This document shows, in pieces, positions 14,936 through 21,768 of a stretch of 22,000 nucleotides of DNA. The position numbers were made by a program, and so were the translations under genes. The notes below the pieces were generated by a model. It searched no databases and was not told the origin of the DNA. It saw nothing but the letters and a program-made list of their open reading frames with translations. The DNA comes from Chersky-806 sp036502405 (lineage in GTDB: Bacteria > Actinomycetota > Acidimicrobiia > IMCC26256 > JAENVU01). Position 1 is the stretch's first letter. Every line of letters begins with the position of its first letter. Where the stretch lies: positions 1 to 22,000 of the forward strand of contig DASXYP010000041.1 of NCBI GenBank assembly GCA_036502405.1. The letters are read 5' to 3'.

Positions 14936-15598
14936 GTGACGGATTTGGATCCCACCGGAGGCGACCGCCCGGACGCCACGGCTCTCGGTCTGCGGGCGCG
15001 CAAGAAGGAGAAGACGCGTCACGCCCTCGAGACCGCGGCGCTGGAGCTCTTCGCCGAGAAGGGCTTCGACGGGACCACGGTCGACGAGATCGCGGAAGCT
15101 TGCGACGTCTCCCCCCGGACCTTCTTCCGGTACTACGGGAGCAAGGAGGATGTCCTCTTCGTCGACGGCGACGAGCGGCTCGAGGCGCTGCTGGCCGAGC
15201 TCGCGAACCGTCCGGCGGACGAGCAGCCCGTCCGCTCCGTCCAGGCCGCGTTCCTCGCCACGACCGACGAGTACGCGCAGGACCGGGAGCGTCTCGTGCT
15301 CCGCTCGCGCGCGTACGACAGCAGCTCGGGCCTGCGGTCCCACAAGTTCGAGCGGCAGCGGAGCTGGGAAGAGGCGGTCACCGCGGCGCTGAAGGAGCGC
15401 GACCGGCTCGCCGGCGGGACCACGCCCGATCTGCAGCTGCGGCTCGTGGCCGGCGCGGCGATGGCGTGCCTGCACGCCGCGATGTATCAGTGGCTGGAGT
15501 CCGGCGGCGATCTCCAGGCGCTCGTGAGTGACGGCTTCGACTACCTCGTCGACGGCCTCTCGACGCACGACGCGGAGCGCGTGTCGACGTCCGCGTAG
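14936..15598 (+). CDS. TetR-family transcriptional regulator
   Basis: 220 residues. The N-terminal DNA-binding domain covers about 22-72: KKEKTRHALETAALELFAEK (helix 1), TTVDEIAEACDVSPRTFFRYYGSKEDVL (helix-turn-helix with the family FFRYYGSK signature). The C-terminal part is the usual variable ligand-binding helical domain. GTG 14936 is used because the protein begins the ordinary 20 or so residues before helix 1; no Shine-Dalgarno is visible and AAACTT lies 6 nt upstream. It faces the DHA2 operon, so it most likely represses the transporters and is released by a compound they export. It ends 11 nt from the end of the convergent VOC gene. Confidence 0.95.
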   Translation: MTDLDPTGGDRPDATALGLRARKKEKTRHALETAALELFAEKGFDGTTVDEIAEACDVSPRTFFRYYGSKEDVLFVDGDERLEALLAELANRPADEQPVRSVQAAFLATTDEYAQDRERLVLRSRAYDSSSGLRSHKFERQRSWEEAVTAALKERDRLAGGTTPDLQLRLVAGAAMACLHAAMYQWLESGGDLQALVSDGFDYLVDGLSTHDAERVSTSA

Positions 15599-15609
15599 GC
15601 CCGCGCCCC

Positions 15610-16080
15610 TTACGCCGCGGACCAGCGGGGGGCCGGTGTGCCCGGCGGGTGGGTGACGCCGGGCTCCGCGTCGGGGTTCTCGATGCAGACCTCGCACTCG
15701 AGGCCGTCCGGGTCGCGGAAGAAGAGGCTGAACATCGGGCCGAAGTCGGTGACGAAGCCGTCGGTCGCGCCGCGCGCCATGAGCCGGTCGCGGATCGTCT
15801 CGAACTCGGCGAGTGACGCGGCCTGGAGCGCGAGGTGGTCGATCCGGCCGCGGCCGAACATCGGCACCTGGCGCTCGGCCTCCGTGTTGCCGTCGATCTC
15901 GAACACGTTCAGCTCCGAGTGGGGACCGAGGTCGATGATGGAGAGCCGCGTCCCGGCTTCGGGCGGGATCTCCGGATCGGGCCGCCGCACCGGCGCGTCG
16001 AAGACGTCGAGGTAGAAGGCGTGCAGGCGCGCGCTGTCCCGGGTCAGGACCGCCACGTGGTTGAAGCCGTCGGTCAACAT
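15610..16080 (-). CDS. VOC-superfamily (glyoxalase/bleomycin-resistance/dioxygenase-like) protein
   Basis: 156 residues with two beta-alpha-beta-beta-beta modules: FNHVAVLTRDSARLHAFYLDVF (6-27) and RIDHLALQAASLAEFETIRDRL (79-100), ending in the typical FFRDPDGLECEVC (120-132). Candidate metal ligands in the standard VOC places are His8, Glu61, His82 and Glu130. The start is ATG 16080 with AAAGGGGG upstream; an open frame that continues upstream overlaps the P450 promoter and first codons. The protein is divergent from the P450 gene over 52 nt, where TAGGCT (16111-16106, minus strand) is a likely -10 box. VOC proteins include lyases, dioxygenases and drug-binding proteins; with an efflux cluster on one side and a P450 on the other no specific job can be assigned. 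Confidence 0.88.
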   Translation of the reverse strand: MLTDGFNHVAVLTRDSARLHAFYLDVFDAPVRRPDPEIPPEAGTRLSIIDLGPHSELNVFEIDGNTEAERQVPMFGRGRIDHLALQAASLAEFETIRDRLMARGATDGFVTDFGPMFSLFFRDPDGLECEVCIENPDAEPGVTHPPGTPAPRWSAA

Positions 16081-16105
16081 GGGCACCGACCCCCTTTCCG
16101 GGCCG

Positions 16106-16132
16106 AGCCTACGGCGTCCTACGATCCCCGAC
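16106..16132 (+). promoter_or_regulatory. Leaderless promoter of the P450 gene
   Basis: TACGAT (16120-16125) is a full TANNNT -10 box. Seven nt later the ATG begins at 16133, so transcription should start at the A of the start codon. No ribosome site is present. The box overlaps the divergent VOC promoter region; the -10 for VOC (complement of AGCCTA, 16106-16111) lies directly next to it. Confidence 0.65.
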
Positions 16133-17311
16133 ATGGACGTGGACCTCCTCGACGGCACCCTGTACACGAACGACCCGTACGGCACGTACGCGTGGCTGCG
16201 CGAGAACGAGCCGGTGTACTGGGACGCCACCAACGAGCTCTGGGGCGTCACGCGCTACGACGACATCGAGCACATCGAGAAGCACGCCGATCTCTTCGTG
16301 AGCTCGGACCGGAACAAGGGCGGGTACCGCCCCAACATCCCGGCCGACCCGTCGCTCATCGGCCTCGACGACCCCGAGCACCGCACCCGGCGGAACCTCG
16401 TCGCCCGCAGCTTCACGCCGCGCGCGGTCGGCGCCTGGGAGTCCGAGGCGCGCACGACGATCTCGCAGCTCTTCGACGCGGTCGAGGCGAACGGCGGGAG
16501 GACCGAGGTCATCGGCGACCTCGCGGCACCGCTGCCCGCGATGATGATCGGCAAGCTGCTCGGCTTCGGTGCGGACGCGTGGCCGCAGCTGCAGAGCTGG
16601 TCCGAGCGGACGATCGCGCTCGGCGGCGGCCCGCGGTACCACGACGAGGACGGCATCGTCGCGGCGATGGAGTTCGCGCAGGCGTCCTCCGACCTGCACC
16701 AGGAGAAGCTCCGGTGCCCCGCCCAGGACGTCATGACGATCTGGACCCAGGCCGAGATCGACGGCTGTCCCGTCGGCGTCGACAACACCATCGCCGACTC
16801 CCTGCTCCTCCTCGACGGTGGTGCCGAGACGACCCGGACGGTCATCGCCCGGTCCCTGGTCAACTTCACGCGCTTCCCGGACCAGTGGGACCTGCTCAAG
16901 CGCGGCGTCGACCTCGAGATCGCGACCGAGGAGCTCATCCGGTTCGTCACGCCGATCCACAACATGTGCCGCGTCGCGACCGAGGACGTCGAGCTCGGCG
17001 GGGCGAAGGTCCGAGCGGGCGACCAGCTGGTGCTGATGTACGGCTCGGCCAATCGCGATCCCGCACACTTCGACGACCCCGAGGCGCTCGACCTGACCCG
17101 GTACCCGAACCGCCATCTCGCCTTCGGCTTCGGGACGCACTTCTGCCTCGGCGCGTCGCTCGCCCGCCTCGAGATCCGGCTCTTCCTCGAGGAGCTCGCC
17201 CGGCGGGTCCGCGACCTGCGCCTCGTGCCGGACTCGGTGGTCGAGATGCCGAACGCCTTCGTGTACGGGCTGCGCGCCGCGCACATGGAGCTCGACTTCG
17301 TCGACGGATGA
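16133..17311 (+). CDS. Cytochrome P450, CYP142-like (steroid 26-hydroxylase type)
   Basis: 392 residues, soluble bacterial class I size. Oxygen-binding I-helix: LLDGGAETTR (226-235). K-helix ExxR: Glu267 to Arg270. Heme loop: FGFGTHFCLG (331-340) with Cys338 as thiolate ligand. Segments such as DLAAPLPAMMIGKLLG, QWDLL, IHNMCRV and NRHLAFGFGTHFCLG closely follow mycobacterial CYP142, which oxidises the cholesterol side-chain C26 with ferredoxin and reductase partners; this comparison is from memory. No ferredoxin, reductase or cholesterol-catabolism gene is visible nearby, so the substrate may be a sterol, steroid or another hydrophobic compound. The ATG is 7 nt after a TANNNT box; residues that could be added upstream would be read from promoter sequence. 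The stop overlaps the DUF5522 start (ATGA). Confidence 0.93.
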   Translation: MDVDLLDGTLYTNDPYGTYAWLRENEPVYWDATNELWGVTRYDDIEHIEKHADLFVSSDRNKGGYRPNIPADPSLIGLDDPEHRTRRNLVARSFTPRAVGAWESEARTTISQLFDAVEANGGRTEVIGDLAAPLPAMMIGKLLGFGADAWPQLQSWSERTIALGGGPRYHDEDGIVAAMEFAQASSDLHQEKLRCPAQDVMTIWTQAEIDGCPVGVDNTIADSLLLLDGGAETTRTVIARSLVNFTRFPDQWDLLKRGVDLEIATEELIRFVTPIHNMCRVATEDVELGGAKVRAGDQLVLMYGSANRDPAHFDDPEALDLTRYPNRHLAFGFGTHFCLGASLARLEIRLFLEELARRVRDLRLVPDSVVEMPNAFVYGLRAAHMELDFVDG

Positions 17312-17496
17312 CCGGGGATCCCGGCCGCGACGCCCGCGCGGCCGCGATCGACCGCGCCCACGCCGCGGCGGTCGCGGCGGGCGAGCCCGGCTACCTCGAT
17401 CCCGAGACCGGGTACTTCGTGTTCACCGCCTCCACCCTCCTCGCCCGGGGTGCGTGCTGCGGGAGCGGCTGCAGGCACTGCCCCTACTCCTCTTGA
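17308..17496 (+). CDS. DUF5522-type cysteine-rich mini-protein
   Basis: 62 residues. After an Ala/Arg-rich N-terminal helix comes the conserved core YLDPETGYFVFTASTLLARG (35-54) and the cysteine cluster CCGSGCRHCPY (56-66 by family pattern; here it ends two residues before the stop). This Y..pe.G..VfTa..hL.RG.CCG.GCRHCPY pattern is what I know as DUF5522, a family of unknown function with relatives in Bacteroidetes, Actinobacteria and a human protein, C1orf53. Four cysteines and one histidine within ten residues suggest metal binding, which is inference. ATG 17308 overlaps the P450 stop by 4 nt, so it is translationally coupled to the P450. It is convergent with the FGE gene across 41 nt. Confidence 0.85.
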   Translation: MTGDPGRDARAAAIDRAHAAAVAAGEPGYLDPETGYFVFTASTLLARGACCGSGCRHCPYSS

Positions 17497-17511
17497 CGAT
17501 CCCCGGAGATC

Positions 17512-17554
17512 CCGGAGGGCGATCGCCGGACCGCGATCTACGGACGCCCTCCGG
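17512..17554. repeat. Hairpin repeat, copy 3 (inverted relative to copies 1-2)
   Basis: Arms CCGGAGGGCG (17512-17521) and CGCCCTCCGG (17545-17554), a perfect 10-bp stem with a 23-nt loop. On the minus strand the loop ends in CGGTCCGGCGAT, identical to the 12-nt loop half of the copies at 7905-8022. The flank at 17558-17571 reads CGGAGACCTTCCGG on the minus strand, matching GGAGACCTTC of the other units. Relative to copy 1, two stem pairs have changed from A-T to G-C on both arms. The element overlaps the FGE stop codon (17538-17540) and could act as a terminator for both convergent genes. Confidence 0.8.
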
Positions 17555-18509
17555 CGGCCGGAAGGTCTCCGTCCCGAGCGCAGCGGAACCCGAGGTTGCC
17601 GGTCGACGAGTCCGCGGTGTTCCCGCTGCGCGCGGCGACGCGGTAGCGGTTGCAGTACGACTCGTGGCAGAGGTACGACCCTCCGCGCATCACCCGGTGC
17701 GTCCCCGACTGCGGCCCCTCGGGGTCGTGCCCGGGGCTCGACCGGTAGTACTCGGCACCGAACCAGTCCGTGCACCACTCCCACGTGTTGCCGGCCACGT
17801 TGTGCAACCCGTACCCGTTGGGCGGGAAGGCATCGACGGGCGCGGTGCCGTACCAGCCGTCCGCCTGCGTGTTCCGCGCCGGGAAGTCGCCCTGCCAGAC
17901 GTTCATGCGGTGCGCGCCCCCGGGCTCGAGGTCGCTTCCCCACGGGAACCGCTGCTGCTCCAGCCCGCCGCGCGCGGCGTACTCCCACTCCGCCTCGGTG
18001 GGCAGCCGGGCGCCCGCCCACGCGCAGTACGCGCGCGCGTCGTCCCACGAGACGTGCACCACCGGATGATCGGAGCGGCCGCCCAGGTCCGAGTGTGGTC
18101 CCTCCGGGTGAGCCCAGTCCGCGCCGTGCACCTGGCGCCACCACGGCGCGGCCGCCACGCCGCGGGTCTCCGGGAAGTCGTCCGGGAGCAACCCCGCGAA
18201 CACGAAGGACCACCCGTACTGCTCGGCCGCGGTGCAGTGGCGGGTCGCCGCGACGAAGGCACCGAAGCGCGCGTTGGTCACCGCGTGCCGATCGATCCAG
18301 AACGGCGAGAGCGTCACCGCGTGCACCGGGCCCTCGCCGTCGGCCGCGTAGCCCTCAGGGTCCGTCGTGCCCATGAGGAAGGTCCCGCCGTCCAGGCGCA
18401 CCATCGGCTCGGGATCCGGCTGGGACTCGTGTCGCACACGCGTCGGCGGGCGCGCGGTGCCTGCGGCACCCGGTTCGCGACCGGGCGCGCAGCAGGAAGG
18501 ATCGGTCAC
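17538..18509 (-). CDS. Formylglycine-generating enzyme (FGE, sulfatase-modifying factor 1 type)
   Basis: 323 residues. FGE oxidises the cysteine of a CxPxR motif in type I sulfatases to formylglycine, using O2 and copper. The C-terminal core is canonical: RVMRGGSYLCHESYCNRYR (272-290) with the catalytic pair Cys281 and Cys286 (C-x4-C), then AARSGNTADSSTGNLGFRC (292-310). Other family blocks are HPVVHVSWDDARAYCAWAG (148-166), RLPTEAEWEYAARGG (168-182), FPWGSDLEPGG and NVAGNTWEWCTDWF (237-250). This separates true FGE from the many FGE-fold proteins lacking the cysteines. GTG 18509 gives a normal-length N-terminus with a CysCys at 6-7; GAGACT lies 7 nt upstream, so leaderless initiation is likely. 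No sulfatase is encoded in the window. The 3' end runs into a hairpin repeat. Confidence 0.95.
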   Translation of the reverse strand: MTDPSCCAPGREPGAAGTARPPTRVRHESQPDPEPMVRLDGGTFLMGTTDPEGYAADGEGPVHAVTLSPFWIDRHAVTNARFGAFVAATRHCTAAEQYGWSFVFAGLLPDDFPETRGVAAAPWWRQVHGADWAHPEGPHSDLGGRSDHPVVHVSWDDARAYCAWAGARLPTEAEWEYAARGGLEQQRFPWGSDLEPGGAHRMNVWQGDFPARNTQADGWYGTAPVDAFPPNGYGLHNVAGNTWEWCTDWFGAEYYRSSPGHDPEGPQSGTHRVMRGGSYLCHESYCNRYRVAARSGNTADSSTGNLGFRCARDGDLPAAGGRP

Positions 18510-18516
18510 GGGCGCG

Positions 18517-18544
18517 AGTCTCGCGCCTCTGCCAGAATCGCCCC
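18517..18544. promoter_or_regulatory. Back-to-back leaderless promoters of FGE and small membrane protein
   Basis: Minus strand GAGACT (18522-18517), 7 nt, then GTG of FGE. Plus strand CAGAAT (18533-18538), 6 nt, then GTG 18545. Neither start has a Shine-Dalgarno. The two -10 boxes are only 10 nt apart, so polymerases on the two promoters would compete. Confidence 0.5.
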
Positions 18545-18781
18545 GTGCCCCGCCACCCCACCGTCCCCCCCGAGCCCCGCGGCCGCATCACCAAGGCCGA
18601 CATCGAGGCGAAGCTGCGCGAGGCGACGGGTGAGCTCGACGAGGAGGTCGAGCACGGCCGCCGCATCGGGCCGTGGGTGATGGGCGCCGCCGCGATCATC
18701 GTGGTCGTCTACCGGATCGGCATCCGGCGCGGGGCACGGCACTCCACGATGCTCGAGATCCGGCGGATCCCCACCGGCTGA
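18545..18781 (+). CDS. Small single-pass membrane protein of unknown function
   Basis: 78 residues. A charged segment RITKADIEAKLREATGELDEEVEHG (13-37) is predicted to be helical or coiled coil. One membrane helix follows (about 42-57, GPWVMGAAAIIVVVYRIG), then a basic tail RRGARHSTMLEIRRIP, which places the C-terminus in the cytoplasm or next to the membrane. Proteins with this layout recur in actinobacterial genomes, but I know no function. GTG 18545 is supported by CAGAAT 6 nt upstream (leaderless) and by codon-position GC bias. It starts a plus-strand run of three membrane-protein genes, although a hairpin-containing gap of 145 nt separates it from the next. Confidence 0.75.
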   Translation: MPRHPTVPPEPRGRITKADIEAKLREATGELDEEVEHGRRIGPWVMGAAAIIVVVYRIGIRRGARHSTMLEIRRIPTG

Positions 18782-18926
18782 CCGCCCGACCAGCTGAGGC
18801 CCGCCAACTCGGGCGCGGCACCACGAATCGGGCACGCGCCGGATCACCCAGGGCGGATGATGCGCCCGCGGCGGGGATCGGCCGATACTGACCTCCACAA
18901 CGACGACATCCGACAAGGGAGTGCGC
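18782..18926 (+). promoter_or_regulatory. Spacer with terminator-like hairpins and promoter
   Basis: GCCCG/CGGGC (18799-18803, 18810-18814) and GGCGCG/CGCGCC (18812-18817, 18835-18840) can form hairpins after the small membrane protein gene and may terminate it. Downstream, GATACT (about 18888-18893) is a plausible -10 box, and AAGGGA (18915-18920) is the ribosome site for the GTG at 18927. Confidence 0.4.
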
Positions 18927-19322
18927 GTGCTCGCAAACGACTTCGGTACCGGTCAGGTCCTCTGGTCGATGCTCTGGTTCTTCATGTTCTTCATCTGGAT
19001 CTGGCTGCTGATCACGGTGTTCGCGGACATCTTCCGCAGCCACGACATCGGGGGCTTCGCCAAGGCGATCTGGGTGATCTTCGTGATCGTCGTGCCGTAC
19101 CTGGGGGTCTTCGTGTACCTCATCGCCCGCGGGCACAAGATGCACGAACACGCGGTCGAGGCCGCCGAGGCGCAGGATGCCGCGGCACGCCAGTACATCC
19201 AGCAGGCGACCGGCACCCAGGCCAGCACCGCCGACGAGCTCGCCCGCATCGCGGACCTCAAGGAGCGCGGGGTCATCGACGACGCCGAGTTCCAGAAGCT
19301 CAAGGCCAAGGCCATCGGCTGA
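18927..19322 (+). CDS. PLDc_N/SHOCT-domain small membrane protein
   Basis: 131 residues. Two membrane helices (about 10-32, LWSMLWFFMFFIWIWLLITVF; about 46-66, AIWVIFVIVVPYLGVFVYLIA) with the intervening FADIFRSHDIGGFAKAIW form the PLDc_N-type unit found at the N-terminus of cardiolipin synthases but here without catalytic domains. A helical linker follows, then a C-terminal SHOCT motif (about 104-131: DELARIADLKERGVIDDAEF). SHOCT segments are thought to mediate oligomerisation. GTG 18927 is preferred over GTG 18921 because AAGGGA then stands at 6-nt spacing. The function is unknown; such proteins are frequent in Actinobacteria. The next gene begins 38 nt downstream, so the two are probably co-transcribed. 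Confidence 0.85.
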   Translation: MLANDFGTGQVLWSMLWFFMFFIWIWLLITVFADIFRSHDIGGFAKAIWVIFVIVVPYLGVFVYLIARGHKMHEHAVEAAEAQDAAARQYIQQATGTQASTADELARIADLKERGVIDDAEFQKLKAKAIG

Positions 19323-19360
19323 GCCGACCCTGATCGACACGACGAGCAGGAGGGGACGGC

Positions 19361-20554
19361 ATGAGCGCAACCACGCCCGGGCCTGACGAGAAGGCCCGCT
19401 CGGGACGCGGTCGGCGCATCGCCGTCGCCCTCCTGCTCATCGTGGCATCGGTGCTCGCACCGCTGTCGGTGATCGCGGTGTGGACCAAGAACACGCTGCT
19501 CGACACCGACCAGTACGTATCCACCGTCGCGCCGTTGGCGAAGAACGAGGCGATCATCCACTCGGCCGCGGCGGCGATCACGAGCTCCCTGGTCGACGAC
19601 AAGACCGTCGAAGCGCGGGTCAGGGACGCACTCCCGCCCCGTGCCGAGTTCATCGCGCCCGCGGTCGCCGGGTCGCTCGAGACCGTCGTGAACCGGGTCG
19701 CGGTCAGGGTGTTGAGCTCGGACCGCTTCGCCACGCTGTGGAAGCGGGCCAACCGGCGGGCCCACGACCAGGTGGTCGCCGTGCTCACCGGCAACAGCAG
19801 CCATCGGATCACGACGAGCAACGGCGAGGTCGCGGTCAAGCTCGGGCCGGCCGTGACCAAGGTGCGCCAGAAGCTCACCAGCCTGGGGATCACCGTCTTC
19901 TCCGGGTCGGGCCAACGGGTCAGTCCCCGGATCGTGCTGTTCCAGTCCGAGGACCTGAAGTCCGCCCAGTCCTCGGTCGACCTGCTCCAGAAGCTCGCGA
20001 TCGTGCTGCCGATCCTCACGCTGCTGCTCTACGCCGCGGCCATCGCGCTCTCCCGGAAGCGCCGGAAGACCGTGATGTGGTGCGGGCTCGGTCTCGCGAT
20101 CGGGATGCTCGTGATCCTCACCGCCTTCAACGTCGGCCGGTCGCTCTACCTGGACGCGGTCACGACCGCGACGCTGTCGCGGGCCGCGGCGCAGGCCGCG
20201 TACGACCAGCTCCTGAGCTTCCTTCGGCTCGCGGCCCGCAGCATCTTCGTACTCGGCATCGTCGTCGCCATCGGCGCCTGGCTCTCGGGACCGTCGTCGA
20301 GCGCGACCCGGCTCCGCTCGGTCGCTCGGGGCGGCGAGGGACGCCAACTCGCGACCGAGGGCTTCCCGGGCTGGGTCGCCCGGTCGCGCACCGGCATCCG
20401 GATCGTGGTCATCGGCCTCGGGGCGGTCGTGCTGGTGGCCTGGAGCCACCCGAAGCCGCTGACGGTCCTCGTCGTCGCGATCCTCGTGCTCCTGCTGATC
20501 GCGGCGAGCGAGATCGTCGCCCGCGAGCCCGCGCCGTCGGCCGCTCCGTCCTGA
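19361..20554 (+). CDS. Unknown multi-pass membrane protein with extracytoplasmic domain
   Basis: 397 residues. A short basic cytoplasmic N-terminus is followed by TM1 (about 19-42), then about 165 residues likely outside the membrane (KNTLLDTDQYVSTVAPLAKN onward, with repeated Val/Ala-rich helices and no cysteines). Four to five further helices follow: about 208-230, 238-258, 288-306 and a long hydrophobic pair at 345-390. The start is ATG 19361 with GGAGGGG upstream. The opening pattern (WTKNTLLDTDQYV.TVAPLA.N..I) is one I associate with uncharacterised actinobacterial integral membrane proteins; no enzyme motif is visible. It is probably in one operon with the PLDc_N/SHOCT protein. Confidence 0.8.
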   Translation: MSATTPGPDEKARSGRGRRIAVALLLIVASVLAPLSVIAVWTKNTLLDTDQYVSTVAPLAKNEAIIHSAAAAITSSLVDDKTVEARVRDALPPRAEFIAPAVAGSLETVVNRVAVRVLSSDRFATLWKRANRRAHDQVVAVLTGNSSHRITTSNGEVAVKLGPAVTKVRQKLTSLGITVFSGSGQRVSPRIVLFQSEDLKSAQSSVDLLQKLAIVLPILTLLLYAAAIALSRKRRKTVMWCGLGLAIGMLVILTAFNVGRSLYLDAVTTATLSRAAAQAAYDQLLSFLRLAARSIFVLGIVVAIGAWLSGPSSSATRLRSVARGGEGRQLATEGFPGWVARSRTGIRIVVIGLGAVVLVAWSHPKPLTVLVVAILVLLLIAASEIVAREPAPSAAPS

Positions 20555-20562
20555 GCGCGGCG

Positions 20563-20580
20563 CGCGCGCCTGATCGCGCG
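20563..20580 (+). terminator. GC-rich hairpin after the membrane-protein gene
   Basis: CGCGCG (20563-20568) and CGCGCG (20575-20580) around a 6-nt loop, 8 nt after the stop codon and before the epoxide hydrolase promoter. No T-run follows. Confidence 0.35.
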
Positions 20581-20596
20581 ACCCGTCGGTCCGGCG

Positions 20597-20625
20597 TACG
20601 CTCCCGCCGACCGAGGGGAGAGCCT
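20597..20625 (+). promoter_or_regulatory. Promoter and ribosome site of the epoxide hydrolase gene
   Basis: TACGCT (20597-20602) is a TANNNT -10 box, and GAGGGGAG follows shortly before GTG 20626. This gives a short leader of roughly 16 nt. Confidence 0.5.
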
Positions 20626-21768
20626 GTGGCCGCCGAGATCCAGCCGTTCTGCATCGACGTCCCGGAGGTCGAGCTCGCCGACCTCCGGGAGCGCCTCGCC
20701 CGCACCCGCTGGCCCGAGCGCGAGACCGTGGACGACTGGTCGCAGGGCATCCCGCTCGCGTACGTGCAGGAGCTCTGCGACTACTGGGCGACGAAGTACG
20801 ACTGGCGCGCGTCCGAAGCGCGGCTGAACGACTTCCCGCAGTTCCGCACCGAGCTCGACGGGCTCGGCATCCACTTCGTGCACGTCCGCTCACCCGAGCC
20901 CGACGCGCTGCCGCTCGTCATCACCCACGGGTGGCCGGGATCGGTGGTCGAGTTCCACAAGGTCATCGGCCCGCTCACCGACCCGGTCGCGCACGGTGGT
21001 GACGCCACGGATGCCTTCCACGTCGTCTGCCCCTCGCTCCCGGGCTACGGGTTCAGCGACCGGCCGAGCGGGACCGGGTGGACGACGCCCCACATCGCGG
21101 CCGCGTGGGCGGCGCTCATGGCGCGGCTCGGCTACGACCGCTACGGCGCGCAGGGCGGGGACTGGGGTGCGAGCGTGACGACGAGCCTCGGTCGGCTCGA
21201 CGACGAGCATGTCGTCGGCATCCACCTCAACATGGTCATCGCGTTCCCGGATGCGTCGATGAGCGAGCCGACCCCCTCCGAGCAGGCCGCGCTGGAGTCG
21301 CTCGAGCACTACCAACGGTGGGAGGCCGGGTACTCGACCCAGCAGTCGACCCGGCCGCAGACGCTCGGCTACGGGCTGGTCGACTCCCCTGCCGCGCAGG
21401 CCGCGTGGATCGTGGAGAAGTTCTGGGCGTGGACCGACTGCGACGGCCACCCGGAGAACGTCTTCACCCGCGACGAGCTCCTCGACAACGTGATGCTGTA
21501 CTGGATCCCGGGGACGGGCGCGTCGTCGGGCCGGCTCTACTGGGAGAGCTTCAACGACTTCGGGACGAAGCTCGCGCCCGTCGGTGTGCCGGTCGGGGTC
21601 CTGGTCCTGCCGAAGGAGATCATCCGGGCGTCGCGCCGCTGGGCCGAGACCCGGTTCTCGGACATCCGGCACTGGACCGAGCGCGACCGGGGCGGCCACT
21701 TCGCCGCGTTCGAGCAGCCCGGCGCGTTCGTCGACGACGTCCGCGCCTTCTTCCGGTTGGTGCGCTGA
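20626..21768 (+). CDS. Epoxide hydrolase (EHN domain + alpha/beta hydrolase, microsomal-EH-like)
   Basis: 380 residues. The N-terminal EHN domain (about 5-110) has the typical opening FCIDVPEVELADLRERLART, RWPE, and GIPLAYVQELCDYW..KYDWR. The alpha/beta-hydrolase part carries the oxyanion-side HGWPGS (101-106), PSLPGYGFSD (136-145), the nucleophile elbow GGDWG with Asp179, and the catalytic histidine His358 in RGGHFAAFEQP. These are the hallmarks of bacterial epoxide hydrolases related to the microsomal enzyme, which add water to epoxides through an aspartyl ester. GTG 20626 has a strong GAGGGGAG site and lies exactly before the conserved N-terminus. The substrate is unknown; the window's P450 could in principle supply epoxides, but that is speculation. 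Its stop overlaps the next start (TGATG). Confidence 0.95.
   Translation: MAAEIQPFCIDVPEVELADLRERLARTRWPERETVDDWSQGIPLAYVQELCDYWATKYDWRASEARLNDFPQFRTELDGLGIHFVHVRSPEPDALPLVITHGWPGSVVEFHKVIGPLTDPVAHGGDATDAFHVVCPSLPGYGFSDRPSGTGWTTPHIAAAWAALMARLGYDRYGAQGGDWGASVTTSLGRLDDEHVVGIHLNMVIAFPDASMSEPTPSEQAALESLEHYQRWEAGYSTQQSTRPQTLGYGLVDSPAAQAAWIVEKFWAWTDCDGHPENVFTRDELLDNVMLYWIPGTGASSGRLYWESFNDFGTKLAPVGVPVGVLVLPKEIIRASRRWAETRFSDIRHWTERDRGGHFAAFEQPGAFVDDVRAFFRLVR

Noticed and set aside
17576..17587. GAGCGCAGCGGA in the FGE gene, matching the start of the 70-bp repeat
   Set aside because: It is a 12-nt match only and lies inside the conserved FGE coding sequence GFRCAR, so codon constraints explain it.
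18921..18926. GTG 18921 as start of the PLDc_N/SHOCT gene
   Set aside because: The AAGGGA ribosome site ends at 18920, leaving no spacing. GTG 18927 has a correct 6-nt spacing.
20587..20596. CGGTCCGGCG, matching part of the conserved loop of the hairpin repeat
   Set aside because: No flanking arms or stem are present here. A 10-nt GC-rich match is expected by chance in this sequence.
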